The notes under the pieces: generated by a model
What the model saw: the letters and a program-made list of their open reading frames with translations, nothing else
What the model was told of the DNA's origin: nothing
Databases searched by the model: none
Part shown: piece by piece, positions 8,095 to 16,400 of the stretch
Position numbering within the stretch: position 1 is the first letter of the stretch
How the letters are laid out: each line of letters starts with the position of its first letter
NCBI GenBank assembly: GCA_017610265.1
Contig: JAFCCH010000005.1
Location: 1-32,383 of the forward strand
DNA: 32,383 bases
Direction of reading: 5' to 3'
Source of the DNA: Nitrososphaerota archaeon
GTDB lineage: Archaea; Iainarchaeota; Iainarchaeia; Iainarchaeales; GCA-2688035
Program-made: the position numbers and the translations under genes

Positions 8095-8159
8095 CTTTGC
8101 AAACCAAACGGTAAATCAGAAAAAAAATTAGATTTCCTTACTATCACTGTTTTTGGAAA

Positions 8160-9326
8160 TTACTGCCTGCTTGCAGCAGTATTAAACAGGTCCATATAGG
8201 TGTTTCCAATGGCAGGCCAGTGCCAGCCTCTTGTGTAATTGTAGGCATTTCTTTCAAGTTTCAACCTGAGTTTCCTGCTCGCAAGAACCTTGTTAACTGA
8301 ATCAGCCATACATCTGCTGCTTTTGAACTTTACGAGCATTCCTCTGCCATGCCTTAAAACATCTTTTGCATAAAGGAACGGAGTTGCAACACAGGCTGTG
8401 CCTGAACCAACCGCATATGCAAGTGTTCCACTACTTATTTGGCCTGGGTCATAATATGGAGTCATGTATACATCTGTTGCCTGAATATACTTGCACAACT
8501 CTTCCAGTGACAAAAACCTGTTTTCAAACTTGACATGGTCCTTTAATCCAAGTTTGTTAACAAGACCTTTCAAATAATTACGATACTGTTCTCCGTGGTG
8601 CTTTCTTACAACAGGGTGGGTTTCTCCAATCACCATATACATTGCATTAGGATTTTCCTCAATTATTCTTGGCATTGCTCTTATTGCGTAATGGATTCCT
8701 TTTCTCCTATCCATTAAGCCAAATGTCGACAAAACCTTCTTGTCCTGCAGTCCAAGCTCTTTTTTGGCTTTTGCTTCTTCCCTGAACGGGATCTGTGGGA
8801 CGCCGTGTGGCACAACCGCAATTTTGTCCTTTGGAATGCCATACTTATGCATCAAAATGTCTTTTCCATAACCGCTGATTGAAACAACCTTGTCTGAATT
8901 CTGACAAATTTTCTTCACAACATATTTTCTCTGCCTTTCAATATCAGGGTTTCCCGGCAAAATACTGTGGAATGTTGTAACAACCGGCTTTTCAAGCTCT
9001 TCAAGGAATGGAATTAAGTATTCTCCAAATTCTCCTCCAAATAGGCCAAATTCGTGCTGGATACAGACAACCTTGCTTCTCTTGCTTTTGTTGAGCTTTT
9101 CGGCAGCAATCAAATAGCTTTCCTGGTCGTCCTGGTCAATCTGAATATTTACGTCCCTGCCGTAACTGTAAGCACCAAGGTTTTCGTTCATTGCAGCAAT
9201 CTTGCATTCAATACCCGGGTTTTTATTCTCCTCAATAGAGTTAACGAGGTCTTTCGTAAAAGTTGCTATTCCACACTCCCTTGGTGGATAGCTGCTTAGG
9301 AAATGAATCCAGTCTGTTTTTTTCAT
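8160..9326 (-). CDS. Family 4-like glycosyltransferase (second of tandem pair)
   Basis: A 388-residue GT-B-fold glycosyltransferase that would move a sugar from a nucleotide donor to an acceptor glycan or lipid. The N-terminal half shows SSYPPRECGIATFTKDL, IQHEFGLFGGEFG and TFHSILPGNP; the C-terminal half shows VVPHGV, STFGLMDRRKGIHYAI and the donor-site region YYDPGQISSGTLAYAVGSG. In the last motif the usual E-x7-E pair of GT4 enzymes is replaced, as in a known subfamily with the SGTLAYA signature. No membrane segment is seen. The start has GGTGG about seven bases upstream. It lies ten bases after its paralogue and probably works in the same glycan pathway, perhaps surface or pilin glycosylation, which is inference. 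Confidence 0.88.
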   Translation of the reverse strand: MKKTDWIHFLSSYPPRECGIATFTKDLVNSIEENKNPGIECKIAAMNENLGAYSYGRDVNIQIDQDDQESYLIAAEKLNKSKRSKVVCIQHEFGLFGGEFGEYLIPFLEELEKPVVTTFHSILPGNPDIERQRKYVVKKICQNSDKVVSISGYGKDILMHKYGIPKDKIAVVPHGVPQIPFREEAKAKKELGLQDKKVLSTFGLMDRRKGIHYAIRAMPRIIEENPNAMYMVIGETHPVVRKHHGEQYRNYLKGLVNKLGLKDHVKFENRFLSLEELCKYIQATDVYMTPYYDPGQISSGTLAYAVGSGTACVATPFLYAKDVLRHGRGMLVKFKSSRCMADSVNKVLASRKLRLKLERNAYNYTRGWHWPAIGNTYMDLFNTAASRQ

Positions 9327-9336
9327 AGGTCCCCAC

Positions 9337-10530
9337 CTAGAACGGACTTTCTTTTTTCTTCGGTCTCCGCTCTTCAGCTAAATCTGTTATTAATTTTTGG
9401 TAAAGCGCCATATGTTTTTTTGCAACAATGCTCCACTTAAGTTGTTTAGTAACATACTTTGCGGCATTCTTTGCATAACGCTTTCTAAGCTCGTCATGTT
9501 TCATAATGTGTGCAATTGCATGCATCAATTCTACATCGTCTCCAGGCGGAACAGTTAGTCCTCCCTTGCTGATTTCAATCTCGGCTTTTAGGCCCTCCAT
9601 TGCGGTTGCAACGCAGGGAATTCCCATGGCAAATGCATGGGCAAGATTTCCTGACTGTGATGCCCTGCTGTAAGGCAAAACCATCAAGTCAAAGGTTGAA
9701 AGAACCTCATCATACATTTCAGGGGTAAAACTTCCAGTAATAACCTTAATACTGCTCTTGGCCGGGCTCTTCTCAATTGCCTCCAAGAGCTTTGGCTTGT
9801 AAATTTGCCCTGAACTGCTGCCAGGCCTTGCGTCTCCTGCGACAACAAGAACTGCTTTTGATCCAACTTCCTTCCTTATCTTATGCCAGATTTTAACAAC
9901 GCGCTCAAATCCCTTGTTAGGCTCCCACCATCCAATAAGGCCAACAACTTTTTTTCCTTTAAGACCATATTTTTCCTTAACATCTCCTGCAGGGGCAATA
10001 TCCTTTGCTCCGTGGGGGATAACATAAACATTGTCTGGAACCCTTCCAATATTAATTGGCAAATTGTTTTTCTGAAATTCCTCGTGGACAAGTGCGGCAT
10101 TGGTTAGTTTCAATGCAACATCCATATAAATAGATTCAACTCTGTCAAGCACAGTGTAAACACTGTGGTAAGTTACAACTGTTGGAATCTCTGTTTCAAC
10201 CTTCCACCTAAAAAAGGCCCTCAAAAGCCCTGCACTATAATCTTCTTCATGAAGGTATAAACCATATTCGTGCTGGATGTGGATTACATCTGGCTCTATC
10301 TTGTCAATAGCCTTGAAAAGCTTTTTGTCCCAGCCAGCCTCAACAAGGGCTTTGTTTTTCTTAACCTTAAGGGCCTTGTGCACGAACTTTTCGCCTTTTT
10401 TACCACCATCGCTAAATGTGACAATATGGACCTCATTGCCCTCTTTTCTCAAAGCCCTTACAAGATCCTGGCTATATGTTGCAATTCCACAGTGCCTTGG
10501 GGGCCAACTTGTTACCATTACTATTCTCAA
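9337..10530 (-). CDS. Family 4-like glycosyltransferase (first of tandem pair)
   Basis: A 397-residue GT-B-fold enzyme starting IVMVTSWPPRHCGIATYSQDL after its initiator, with IQHEYGLYLHEEDYS, VTYHSVYTVLD, VIPHGAKD, GLIGWWEPNKGFE and the donor-site region PYSRASQSGNLAHAFAMG. It is a paralogue of the following gene, sharing the PPR.CGIAT and IQHE.GL motifs. Start choice: TTG at 10530 follows AGGCGATT at five bases and gives an N-terminus (MRIVMVTSW) that fits the family; a TTG at 10551 would add seven residues without a ribosome site. A TATATAT box at 10569-10575 fits transcription starting near 10545. Acceptor and sugar are unknown. Confidence 0.88.
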   Translation of the reverse strand: MRIVMVTSWPPRHCGIATYSQDLVRALRKEGNEVHIVTFSDGGKKGEKFVHKALKVKKNKALVEAGWDKKLFKAIDKIEPDVIHIQHEYGLYLHEEDYSAGLLRAFFRWKVETEIPTVVTYHSVYTVLDRVESIYMDVALKLTNAALVHEEFQKNNLPINIGRVPDNVYVIPHGAKDIAPAGDVKEKYGLKGKKVVGLIGWWEPNKGFERVVKIWHKIRKEVGSKAVLVVAGDARPGSSSGQIYKPKLLEAIEKSPAKSSIKVITGSFTPEMYDEVLSTFDLMVLPYSRASQSGNLAHAFAMGIPCVATAMEGLKAEIEISKGGLTVPPGDDVELMHAIAHIMKHDELRKRYAKNAAKYVTKQLKWSIVAKKHMALYQKLITDLAEERRPKKKESPF

Positions 10531-10568
10531 ATAAATCGCCTGCTCGCTCAACTGAGCTCACTCGTTTC

Positions 10569-10575
10569 TATATAT
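10569..10575 (-). promoter_or_regulatory. TATA box for the glycosyltransferase operon
   Basis: TATATAT (plus-strand spelling) about 40 bases before the TTG at 10530, allowing a leader of about 15 bases that still includes the AGGCGATT ribosome site. A second box, TTTAAAT at 10593-10599, is palindromic and could serve either direction. Confidence 0.45.
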
Positions 10576-10642
10576 CTTATCACTTCGGAGAATTTAAATC
10601 TTCGCACCGCGCGTTGTGACTGGTCCAGAGTCAGGGCTCGGC

Positions 10643-10650
10643 TTTAAATT
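10643..10650 (+). promoter_or_regulatory. TATA box for coaE-coaD
   Basis: TTTAAATT centred about 28 bases before the coaE ATG at 10675. There is no Shine-Dalgarno sequence, so the transcript is probably leaderless. Confidence 0.55.
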
Positions 10651-10674
10651 AACTTTTTACCTATTCTTTTTTGA

Positions 10675-11244
10675 ATGAAAGCAATTGCGTTGGCTGGTTT
10701 AATTGGGTCGGGAAAATCCACTGTCCTAAAAACTGTGCGAAGAATGGCTCTTCCTGTGGTGGACTGCGACTCCATTGTATCAAAACTTTACAGGGGTAAG
10801 GCTGTTAAGAAAAAGCTTCTCAAGCTTTTTGGCACTGTCAATAAGAAAAAGATTGCAGACCTTGTTTTTTCTTCTTCTTCAAAGAGGAAAAAGCTTGAGG
10901 CATTGCTGCATCCCCTTGTCTGGAAGGAAGTTAAGGCAAAGCTTGCTTTATTTAAAGAGGGAAAGAAGAAGCTTGCGGTTGTTGACGTGCCTCTTTTGTT
11001 TGAAGCAAAGTGGGAAAACAAGTTTGATTCAATTGTTTTTGTTAAGGCACCTAAGGCAAAGTGCCTTGCAAGGCTTGTGGACAAAGGTCTTTCAAGAAAA
11101 GAAGCTTTGCAAAGATGGAATTCTCAAATAAGACCCGAGAAAAAGATTAAAAAAGCTCAGCATGTTATTGATAATAGTGGAAGCTTGTCTCACACAAGAA
11201 AACAGGCAAGGCTTCTTTTCTCGGAGTTGAAAAAAAATGGCTGA
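10675..11244 (+). CDS. coaE: Dephospho-CoA kinase, bacterial CoaE type
   Basis: Catalyses the last step of coenzyme A synthesis: ATP-dependent phosphorylation of the 3'-hydroxyl of dephospho-CoA. The 189 residues show Walker A GLIGSGKST (8-16), VVDCDSIVSKLY, the substrate-lid region LHPLVWKEV, the strand VVDVPLLFEAKW and the C-terminal VIDNSGSLSHTRKQ, all characteristic of the bacterial CoaE family. Most archaea instead use an unrelated GTP-dependent enzyme for this step. The end overlaps the coaD start by eight bases, so the two are translationally coupled. The start follows a TATA box at leaderless distance. Confidence 0.88.
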   Translation: MKAIALAGLIGSGKSTVLKTVRRMALPVVDCDSIVSKLYRGKAVKKKLLKLFGTVNKKKIADLVFSSSSKRKKLEALLHPLVWKEVKAKLALFKEGKKKLAVVDVPLLFEAKWENKFDSIVFVKAPKAKCLARLVDKGLSRKEALQRWNSQIRPEKKIKKAQHVIDNSGSLSHTRKQARLLFSELKKNG

Positions 11245-11728
11245 AAGAATTGTAATTTATCCTGGAACATTTGATCCTGTTACTCTTGGGCACTTGGATG
11301 TCATCAAAAGGGCTTTGCAGCTTTTTGACAGGGTTGTTGTTGCAGTTGCCACAAAGTCCGGGAAGAACCCATTGTTTTCCCGGAATGAAAGGGTTTCTAT
11401 GATTAAGGTTTGCACAAAAGATTTGAAGAATGTCGATGTTGAAAGCTTTTCAGGCCTGCTTGTTGATTATGTAAAAAAGAAAGATTCCTTTGTTGTCATA
11501 AGGGGCCTTCGTGAATTATCGGACTTTGAATCAGAGTTCCAGCAGGCTACTGTTAACAGGAAATTAAATCCTGACTTTGAAACGGTTTTTGTTGTTACAA
11601 GTCCCAAATTCTTTCACTTGAACAGTACTGTTGTCAAGGAAATTGCTTCAATGCATGGCAATGTCAAGTGCTTTGTTCCTGCTTTTGTTGAACTTGCCTT
11701 GAAAAAAAAGTTTGCTAAAAGGGCTTAA
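11237..11728 (+). CDS. coaD: Phosphopantetheine adenylyltransferase, bacterial CoaD type
   Basis: Joins 4'-phosphopantetheine to AMP from ATP, giving dephospho-CoA, the substrate of the gene just upstream. The 163 residues match bacterial CoaD in length and motifs: YPGTFDPVTLGHLDVI with the (T/H)xGH nucleotide site, RGLRELSDFESEFQQATVNRKL, and the ISSTxVRE-like motif here read LNSTVVKEIASMHG, followed by VPAFVELALKKKF. The archaeal counterpart is normally a different, distantly related protein, so both final CoA enzymes here are of bacterial type. The start overlaps the last codons of coaE. A weak hairpin AAGGC/GCCTT follows the stop at 11729-11744. Confidence 0.93.
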   Translation: MAERIVIYPGTFDPVTLGHLDVIKRALQLFDRVVVAVATKSGKNPLFSRNERVSMIKVCTKDLKNVDVESFSGLLVDYVKKKDSFVVIRGLRELSDFESEFQQATVNRKLNPDFETVFVVTSPKFFHLNSTVVKEIASMHGNVKCFVPAFVELALKKKFAKRA

Positions 11729-11773
11729 AAGGCTGTTTTGCCTTAGGAAAGCTTTTTAAAGGAGAAATACATC

Positions 11774-11781
11774 TTATATAC
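11774..11781 (+). promoter_or_regulatory. Candidate pilin TATA box with nearby inverted repeat
   Basis: TTATATAC predicts transcription from about 11803. TTTTTAAA at 11754-11760 is an alternative. GTCCCT (11793-11798) and AGGGAC (11818-11823) form a perfect six-base inverted repeat around the likely start site, which could be an operator or, with the upstream box, a leader hairpin. Confidence 0.4.
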
Positions 11782-11863
11782 GAATAAATCTGGTCCCTTC
11801 CTGGATAAATTTTTGGCAGGGACTGAAATTGGTTTTTAAAAAAAAAATTATAGGAGGGAAAGC

Positions 11864-12316
11864 ATGAACAATAAAGGACAAGCAGCATTGGAGTATTTGA
11901 TGACTTATGGATGGGCATTGATTGTAATTGCAATTGTTGTCGGTGTATTGGTTTTCATTGTATCAAGCCCTGCAGGAGTTGTTTGTAACAGCAGCGACCC
12001 GGCAAAAATTGTTGTAAAGGCTTCAAATCTTGAAGCAAATGTTGCTACTGGAACAGATATGGGTAAGATAATTCTTACTAATCTGACAGGTGGAGATATT
12101 TCATCAGTTTATATCTCATCTTCAGGCGCAATTGCTACAACAGACCAGGCTTATAATGCTAGTGTTTCAAGCGGTGACACAATTGAAGTCACAGCAACAT
12201 CTGCGGCTGTAGAGACCTATTCTACAAGTAATTTGATGGTCGGATACACAGATTTTGCTGCACTTGACAGAAACGTCACCATTACTTGCAGCGGTCCAAT
12301 AACTGTAACAACTTAA
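11864..12316 (+). CDS. Major type IV pilin-like protein with class III signal peptide
   Basis: A 150-residue archaeal pilin. MNNKGQAALEYLMTYGW is a classic class III prepilin signal: the leader is MNNKG, cleavage comes before Gln6, and Glu10 is the conserved +5 acid, followed by a hydrophobic helix to about residue 33 that would form the filament core. The rest is a Ser/Thr-rich beta-type domain with two Cys (41 and near 144) and several N-glycosylation sequons (NSS, NLT, NAS, NVT). The ribosome site GGAGG, six bases before the ATG, is one of the strongest in the window, and the gene is monocistronic with a strong terminator, both fitting a highly expressed structural subunit of the machine encoded convergently downstream. 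Confidence 0.9.
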   Translation: MNNKGQAALEYLMTYGWALIVIAIVVGVLVFIVSSPAGVVCNSSDPAKIVVKASNLEANVATGTDMGKIILTNLTGGDISSVYISSSGAIATTDQAYNASVSSGDTIEVTATSAAVETYSTSNLMVGYTDFAALDRNVTITCSGPITVTT

Positions 12317-12346
12317 AGCGATTGAAAAATCGCTTTATTTTTCTTT
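12315..12346 (+). terminator. Pilin terminator with GAAA tetraloop
   Basis: AAAGCGATT (12315-12323) pairs perfectly with AATCGCTTT (12328-12336) around a GAAA loop, starting in the stop codon, and is followed by a T-rich tract. Confidence 0.8.
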
Positions 12347-12392
12347 TCTTCTTCTTTTTATTTTTTTCAACTAGTGTTAACTCTACATTTTT

Positions 12393-12462
12393 TACGGTGG
12401 AGTCAAGTGCTTAAAATAAGTGTCTAATACGGTGGAGTCAAGTGCTTAAAATAAGTGTCTAA
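12393..12462. repeat. Perfect 35-bp tandem direct repeat, two copies
   Basis: Copies at 12393-12427 and 12428-12462 are identical, beginning TACGGTGGAGTCAAGTGC and ending GTGTCTAA. They lie between the converging pilin and membrane-platform genes, where the remaining bases (12347-12392 and 12463-12515) show nothing else clear. There is no spacer between copies and no third copy, so it is not a CRISPR array. Confidence 0.9.
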
Positions 12463-12515
12463 AAGTCTTTGATTCAACCTAGCAATTTTCTTTCTTTAAT
12501 GAACGGCCTTTCCTT

Positions 12516-13532
12516 CTACATCATTCCTGATATTCCTCCAAGGGCGCCGCCCAGGAAAAATCTTATGGCTGAAAACAGGAGGACGGAAATAATTACCACT
12601 ATCGGAATATAGTGAATCCCCTCTTTTTCGCTTCCAGACGCCATTGCTCCAATTGTAAGTGATGCAAAGATAGCGGTAACCGTCAATGCCACCACAGAAT
12701 AAGTTACAATAAATGATTCGGTTATGTTAACAGTTGGCAGGCCCATAAACCTTCCAACACTGCTCATTGAGCTGTATTCATCCATTTGTTCAGGGGAAAT
12801 GCTTATGCTGCTTGTTTGCTCTACAAGGATTCCAACAATGATGCTACTAATTCCAAATAGCAGTGGTGCTCCAATAATAGCTGCCGCAAATATCAGAATT
12901 ACGTACATACTGATGTTTGCCGAAATTTCGTCCTTCATTGCGTTTTCTTCTCTTAAATCTGAGCCAAGCTGTATCAATAGGTCGGCGATTGCTCCACCAC
13001 TCTTAATGCCCTGAACCAAAAGCCACATACTTCTTGCGAGAACTTTGCTTTTTATCTCCCTGCTCATAATCATAAGTGCGTTCTCCATTCTTTCGCCTGA
13101 AATTATTTCTTTGCTCGCATTCTTTAGTTCCTCTGACACAACACCGAATTCCGGCCTGGCTGCTGCAAACAATGCTCTTTCTGTTGTAAGCCCTGACTTT
13201 ATGTTGCTTGCAATCAATTCAAGAACATCTGGTAAAATCCGTTCCGCTTTCTTTCCTTCTTTCTCAGCGGTCTGGCTTAACATAAAATAGGTTCCACCCG
13301 CAAATGCGCTAAATACTCCTATAAACACGGCTAGTATTCCTAAAATTGAATTAATTTTAAAGAAAAGGAACAGGTTTACAGAAATTGCTATTGCTATTCC
13401 GATGCCAAACAATATGATAAATCCAACAAACCTTTCTTCTTCAACATCTATTCCAACATATCTTAGCTCCCGCTCAAAAGCCGTAAGGACAGGTTGCGGA
13501 ACCAATGATGCAATTCTGTGATATATCCCCAT
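12516..13532 (-). CDS. TadC/ArlJ-like pilus assembly platform protein (T2SF domain)
   Basis: A 338-residue polytopic membrane protein. An N-terminal pair of helices (about residues 38-60 and 65-85) is followed by a cytosolic T2SF domain (PDVLELIASNIKSGLTTERALFAAARPEFG and later LVQGIKSGGAIADLL), then further helices (about 205-235, 275-295, 310-330). T2SF proteins form the inner-membrane platform on which the ATPase turns to build the pilus. Start choice: ATG at 13532 has AGGGTG six bases upstream; a GTG at 13541 lies inside that site and would overlap the previous gene. It is the last gene of the assembly operon and follows a second, longer T2SF protein by five bases. Confidence 0.88.
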   Translation of the reverse strand: MGIYHRIASLVPQPVLTAFERELRYVGIDVEEERFVGFIILFGIGIAIAISVNLFLFFKINSILGILAVFIGVFSAFAGGTYFMLSQTAEKEGKKAERILPDVLELIASNIKSGLTTERALFAAARPEFGVVSEELKNASKEIISGERMENALMIMSREIKSKVLARSMWLLVQGIKSGGAIADLLIQLGSDLREENAMKDEISANISMYVILIFAAAIIGAPLLFGISSIIVGILVEQTSSISISPEQMDEYSSMSSVGRFMGLPTVNITESFIVTYSVVALTVTAIFASLTIGAMASGSEKEGIHYIPIVVIISVLLFSAIRFFLGGALGGISGMM

Positions 13533-13537
13533 TTTTT

Positions 13538-14791
13538 TCACCCTATAATATTTGGTCTCCTGCTTTTAATTATGCCAATGTACATAAATTGCATTACAGA
13601 AACCATTGCCAACAGCCCCCAGAAAATCAAGTGGGTTGGCTCAAGCCTTGTAACTTCAACTTGCTGCTGTCCAAAAAAGTTTAGTCCAATATTTTTTATT
13701 AACAGGCTTTCACCAAACAATGTTGTGCCCTCTGAGGTAACAAAGTATTCCCGCAGGTTGCTTTCGGCTCCGTAAACAGACTGTGTGTCAACTATTTTGC
13801 CTTCTGAACCAGGTTCCCGTTCCGCTACCAGGGAGAAAACGCCCCGTTTGCCGTCTATTTTGTCAACTCTTACAAAAAGCTCTGTGCCTGAGTACCGTGC
13901 TTTTCCTCCAAGGCCTGCAATATAGTCTCCTTCGTAATAAACTTCACCTGGCAAAACACCTTGCAATGTTCCGCCCACATCGTTCAATAATGGCATGCTT
14001 GAAATAGCGTCGCCTACCATTGGAAAAGTGAACAAGATTATCAAAAGTGTTACGCCAAGGGCCGGCATTATTACTCCAATCATCATATACATCAGGGAAA
14101 GAACTCTTAGCTGTGAGCCATATTTGGTTATTGCAAGCTTTTGCTCCCTTATCATTGACCTGACTGTTTCTCCAAGAATGTCGCTTATGTCTCCGCCTGC
14201 ATTCATTCCATTTACAATCTGCCAAATGGATTTTCTCAAATAAGGGCTTGGATTCTTTTCACTCATTTCCTCCAAAGCGATTTGCTCTGGTGTCCCTGTA
14301 TTTATTGCGTCAATGGCTTTTTGAAATTCTTCTCCAACAACGCCATACTGGCCTCTTGAAACCATTGTCATACTGTCAAAAAGGGAAACACCACTTTTTA
14401 ATTGAACAAGAATTGCCCTCATTGCAAACACAAGATTTTTTTCAATGTTCTTAACTCTTGTTCTCACAATTAGTGTGGGATACATTATCATCTGCACAAA
14501 TATCATTACAGCCATAAAAATGCTTATTCCTACTCCCATTACCAAAAAGTCTTCAGTCATCCTGCTTAGCACAAGGGTTGCAAGCCCTCCGACAAATATG
14601 CCGTAGAATCCCACTAAAAAAAGCATTAGGGCGCCGTATTCTTTCTCGTCAAATCCTAATTCAGCCTGGTCAAGAGACTTTTTAAGGTTTGGAAACACTT
14701 TGTCAAAGTTTGTAGTAAATCTCATCAAAGGGGCGGTCATTGTCCTAAGAATAGGCAGGGGTACTGGTGCAAATGGAATTATTTTTGCCAT
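13538..14791 (-). CDS. TadB/ArlJ-like pilus assembly platform protein with large external loop
   Basis: A 417-residue membrane protein with helices near residues 54-76, 83-105, 230-257 and 387-407. The T2SF region lies at about 118-220 (VFAMRAILVQLKSGVSLFDSM and IVNGMNAGGDISDIL). Unlike typical members it has about 130 residues (258-386) between the last two helices, with beta-rich, non-hydrophobic sequence such as ELFVRVDKIDGKRGVFSLV; with the T2SF domain inside the cell, the loop is expected outside. It stands four bases after the ATPase gene with GGAG eight bases before its ATG, and should form a heteromeric platform with the next protein. Two platform proteins are also known in euryarchaeal Epd-type pili. 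Confidence 0.87.
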   Translation of the reverse strand: MAKIIPFAPVPLPILRTMTAPLMRFTTNFDKVFPNLKKSLDQAELGFDEKEYGALMLFLVGFYGIFVGGLATLVLSRMTEDFLVMGVGISIFMAVMIFVQMIMYPTLIVRTRVKNIEKNLVFAMRAILVQLKSGVSLFDSMTMVSRGQYGVVGEEFQKAIDAINTGTPEQIALEEMSEKNPSPYLRKSIWQIVNGMNAGGDISDILGETVRSMIREQKLAITKYGSQLRVLSLMYMMIGVIMPALGVTLLIILFTFPMVGDAISSMPLLNDVGGTLQGVLPGEVYYEGDYIAGLGGKARYSGTELFVRVDKIDGKRGVFSLVAEREPGSEGKIVDTQSVYGAESNLREYFVTSEGTTLFGESLLIKNIGLNFFGQQQVEVTRLEPTHLIFWGLLAMVSVMQFMYIGIIKSRRPNIIG

Positions 14792-14795
14792 AATC

Positions 14796-16385
14796 TTAAC
14801 TCCTTGTTACTGTTGAACTTGGCTTTTTTTGCGCTGTATCTGCTATCAATACTGGTTTTTGGTTTTTTGCAATCATCTGCAAAACTGTGTCCTGATCCCT
14901 ATAGAATCGGGCAATTATTTTTCCAACATCTCTTACATCCCTAACATTGAATTTTATAAGCCATTCAATTACCTTTTTCTTCTTTTCAAGCTCGTTTTGG
15001 ATTTCGCTCCTGCTAAATCCTGTGTGCAATGATAATTCGTCAAACATTCTAATGCTTTCACTGTGTTTTACTATCTTGTCGTCGCTTCCTCTCCATCTGT
15101 AAAGAATATTTGCTTTAACCTCTTCTTTTCCGCCTCTTCTTTCCGGAACATATTCTGCAACCTGAAGTATTCTTCTCACTCCAAGCCTTCTGTTTCTAAA
15201 CATTACAATATTTAAGTGGACAGATTCCAGCATTGTTGGAGGAATGTTTACCGGTGGATTAATGAACCGTCTAATTGTTTCATCGGCAGTGTTTGCGTGG
15301 AATGTTGTGTATACTGAGTGTCCTGTGTGCATTGCTTCAAACATTACTTCTGCTTCCTTTTGACGCCTTATCTCTCCAACAATTATTCTGTCAGGCCTCA
15401 TCCTCAAACTGTTTACCAATAGGTCAAGCATTGAAACCCCCCCTTTCCCCTCTGGATTTGGCTCTCTTGTGGTTAGAGGGACCCAGTGTAGGAATGGTGG
15501 AAGCATTAGCTCTCTTGTGTCCTCAATTGTTAGAATTCTGTGGTTTGGCTGGATAAATGGCATGCAAACATTCAGGAAACTGGTCTTTCCAGAACCTGTT
15601 CCCCCTGAAACAATCATGTTCATTTCATATTCCATTGTTGTCCAGATAAGAGCCATTACTTCGGTGTTTGCAGTCTTGCTGTTGATAAAGTCGGTTACTG
15701 TCCAGGGCTCTCTTCTAAATTTCCTGATTGTAATAGTGTTTCCTGCACTTGAGATTGGGAAAAGCGTTGCATTTGCCCTGTCTCCTGTTATAAGATGTGC
15801 ATCAAGTAAGGGGCTAAGAATAGTTATTTGTTTTCCAATCCTTCTTGCAATTATGTTACTGTAATTTTCTGTTTCTGATTCATCCTTCATTTGCACGTTT
15901 GAAAGAAGCCATCCATACTTTTTGTGATAAACCCAGACAGGGGTTTTACTTGTGTTTACAACAATTTCTTCCAGGTTTGGGTCTGTCAACAAGAACTCTA
16001 TTTTTCCAAGCCCCAACATTTCATTTAACAGGATTGCAATCAGAAGCATTTTTGTTTCTTCAGGAATGCCTGGCTCGGCTTCCAATAACTTGATTGCCTT
16101 TTCTTTGAATCTTTGCTTTGTTCTTGCAACAAACTTTGCTCCAATTTGCCTTTCTGACCTGATTGAGATGTCGCTTAAAATGCTTGTCCTAAGATTGTTC
16201 AGTAATGCAACAGTTCCTGGGCCATAAGATGGAAAATTTAGAAAATATCTTCTTACATAGGCCTGGTCATCGTCAATTATGTTTACTTCTATTTGCACCT
16301 TGTCTGATTCAACCCTGTAGGTGTCAACAACCTTCATCTTTTCAATATCTTCTTTATTCATTGCCGGAGCTTGTTCTTCTGCCAT
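14796..16385 (-). CDS. TadA/VirB11-type pilus assembly ATPase
   Basis: A 529-residue cytosolic secretion ATPase that powers pilin assembly. Visible motifs: Walker A GGTGSGKTS (261-269), the Asp box ILTIEDTREL (284-293), Walker B RIIVGEIR (333-340) and the His box GHSVYTTFHANT (355-366). The N-terminal domain (about 1-225) includes IRKFRREPWTV just before the ATPase core. Length is within the usual range for the archaeal GspE/ArlI group. It begins 15 bases after the scaffold gene and is followed at four bases by the first platform gene, the standard ATPase-platform order in archaeal type IV systems. The C-terminal 100 residues are helical and may contact the scaffold protein. Confidence 0.95.
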   Translation of the reverse strand: MAEEQAPAMNKEDIEKMKVVDTYRVESDKVQIEVNIIDDDQAYVRRYFLNFPSYGPGTVALLNNLRTSILSDISIRSERQIGAKFVARTKQRFKEKAIKLLEAEPGIPEETKMLLIAILLNEMLGLGKIEFLLTDPNLEEIVVNTSKTPVWVYHKKYGWLLSNVQMKDESETENYSNIIARRIGKQITILSPLLDAHLITGDRANATLFPISSAGNTITIRKFRREPWTVTDFINSKTANTEVMALIWTTMEYEMNMIVSGGTGSGKTSFLNVCMPFIQPNHRILTIEDTRELMLPPFLHWVPLTTREPNPEGKGGVSMLDLLVNSLRMRPDRIIVGEIRRQKEAEVMFEAMHTGHSVYTTFHANTADETIRRFINPPVNIPPTMLESVHLNIVMFRNRRLGVRRILQVAEYVPERRGGKEEVKANILYRWRGSDDKIVKHSESIRMFDELSLHTGFSRSEIQNELEKKKKVIEWLIKFNVRDVRDVGKIIARFYRDQDTVLQMIAKNQKPVLIADTAQKKPSSTVTRS

Positions 16386-16400
16386 TAAAATTCACTTTCC

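Noticed and set aside
10605-10640. Small RNA or operator in the GACT-GGTCCAG-AGTC palindrome between the glycosyltransferase and coaE genes
   Set aside because: The stem is only four bases and no second copy or regulator is visible; too weak to call.
12393-12462. CRISPR array
   Set aside because: Only two repeat units that abut directly, with no spacers and no third copy; the Cas4-like gene is 7 kb away and isolated.
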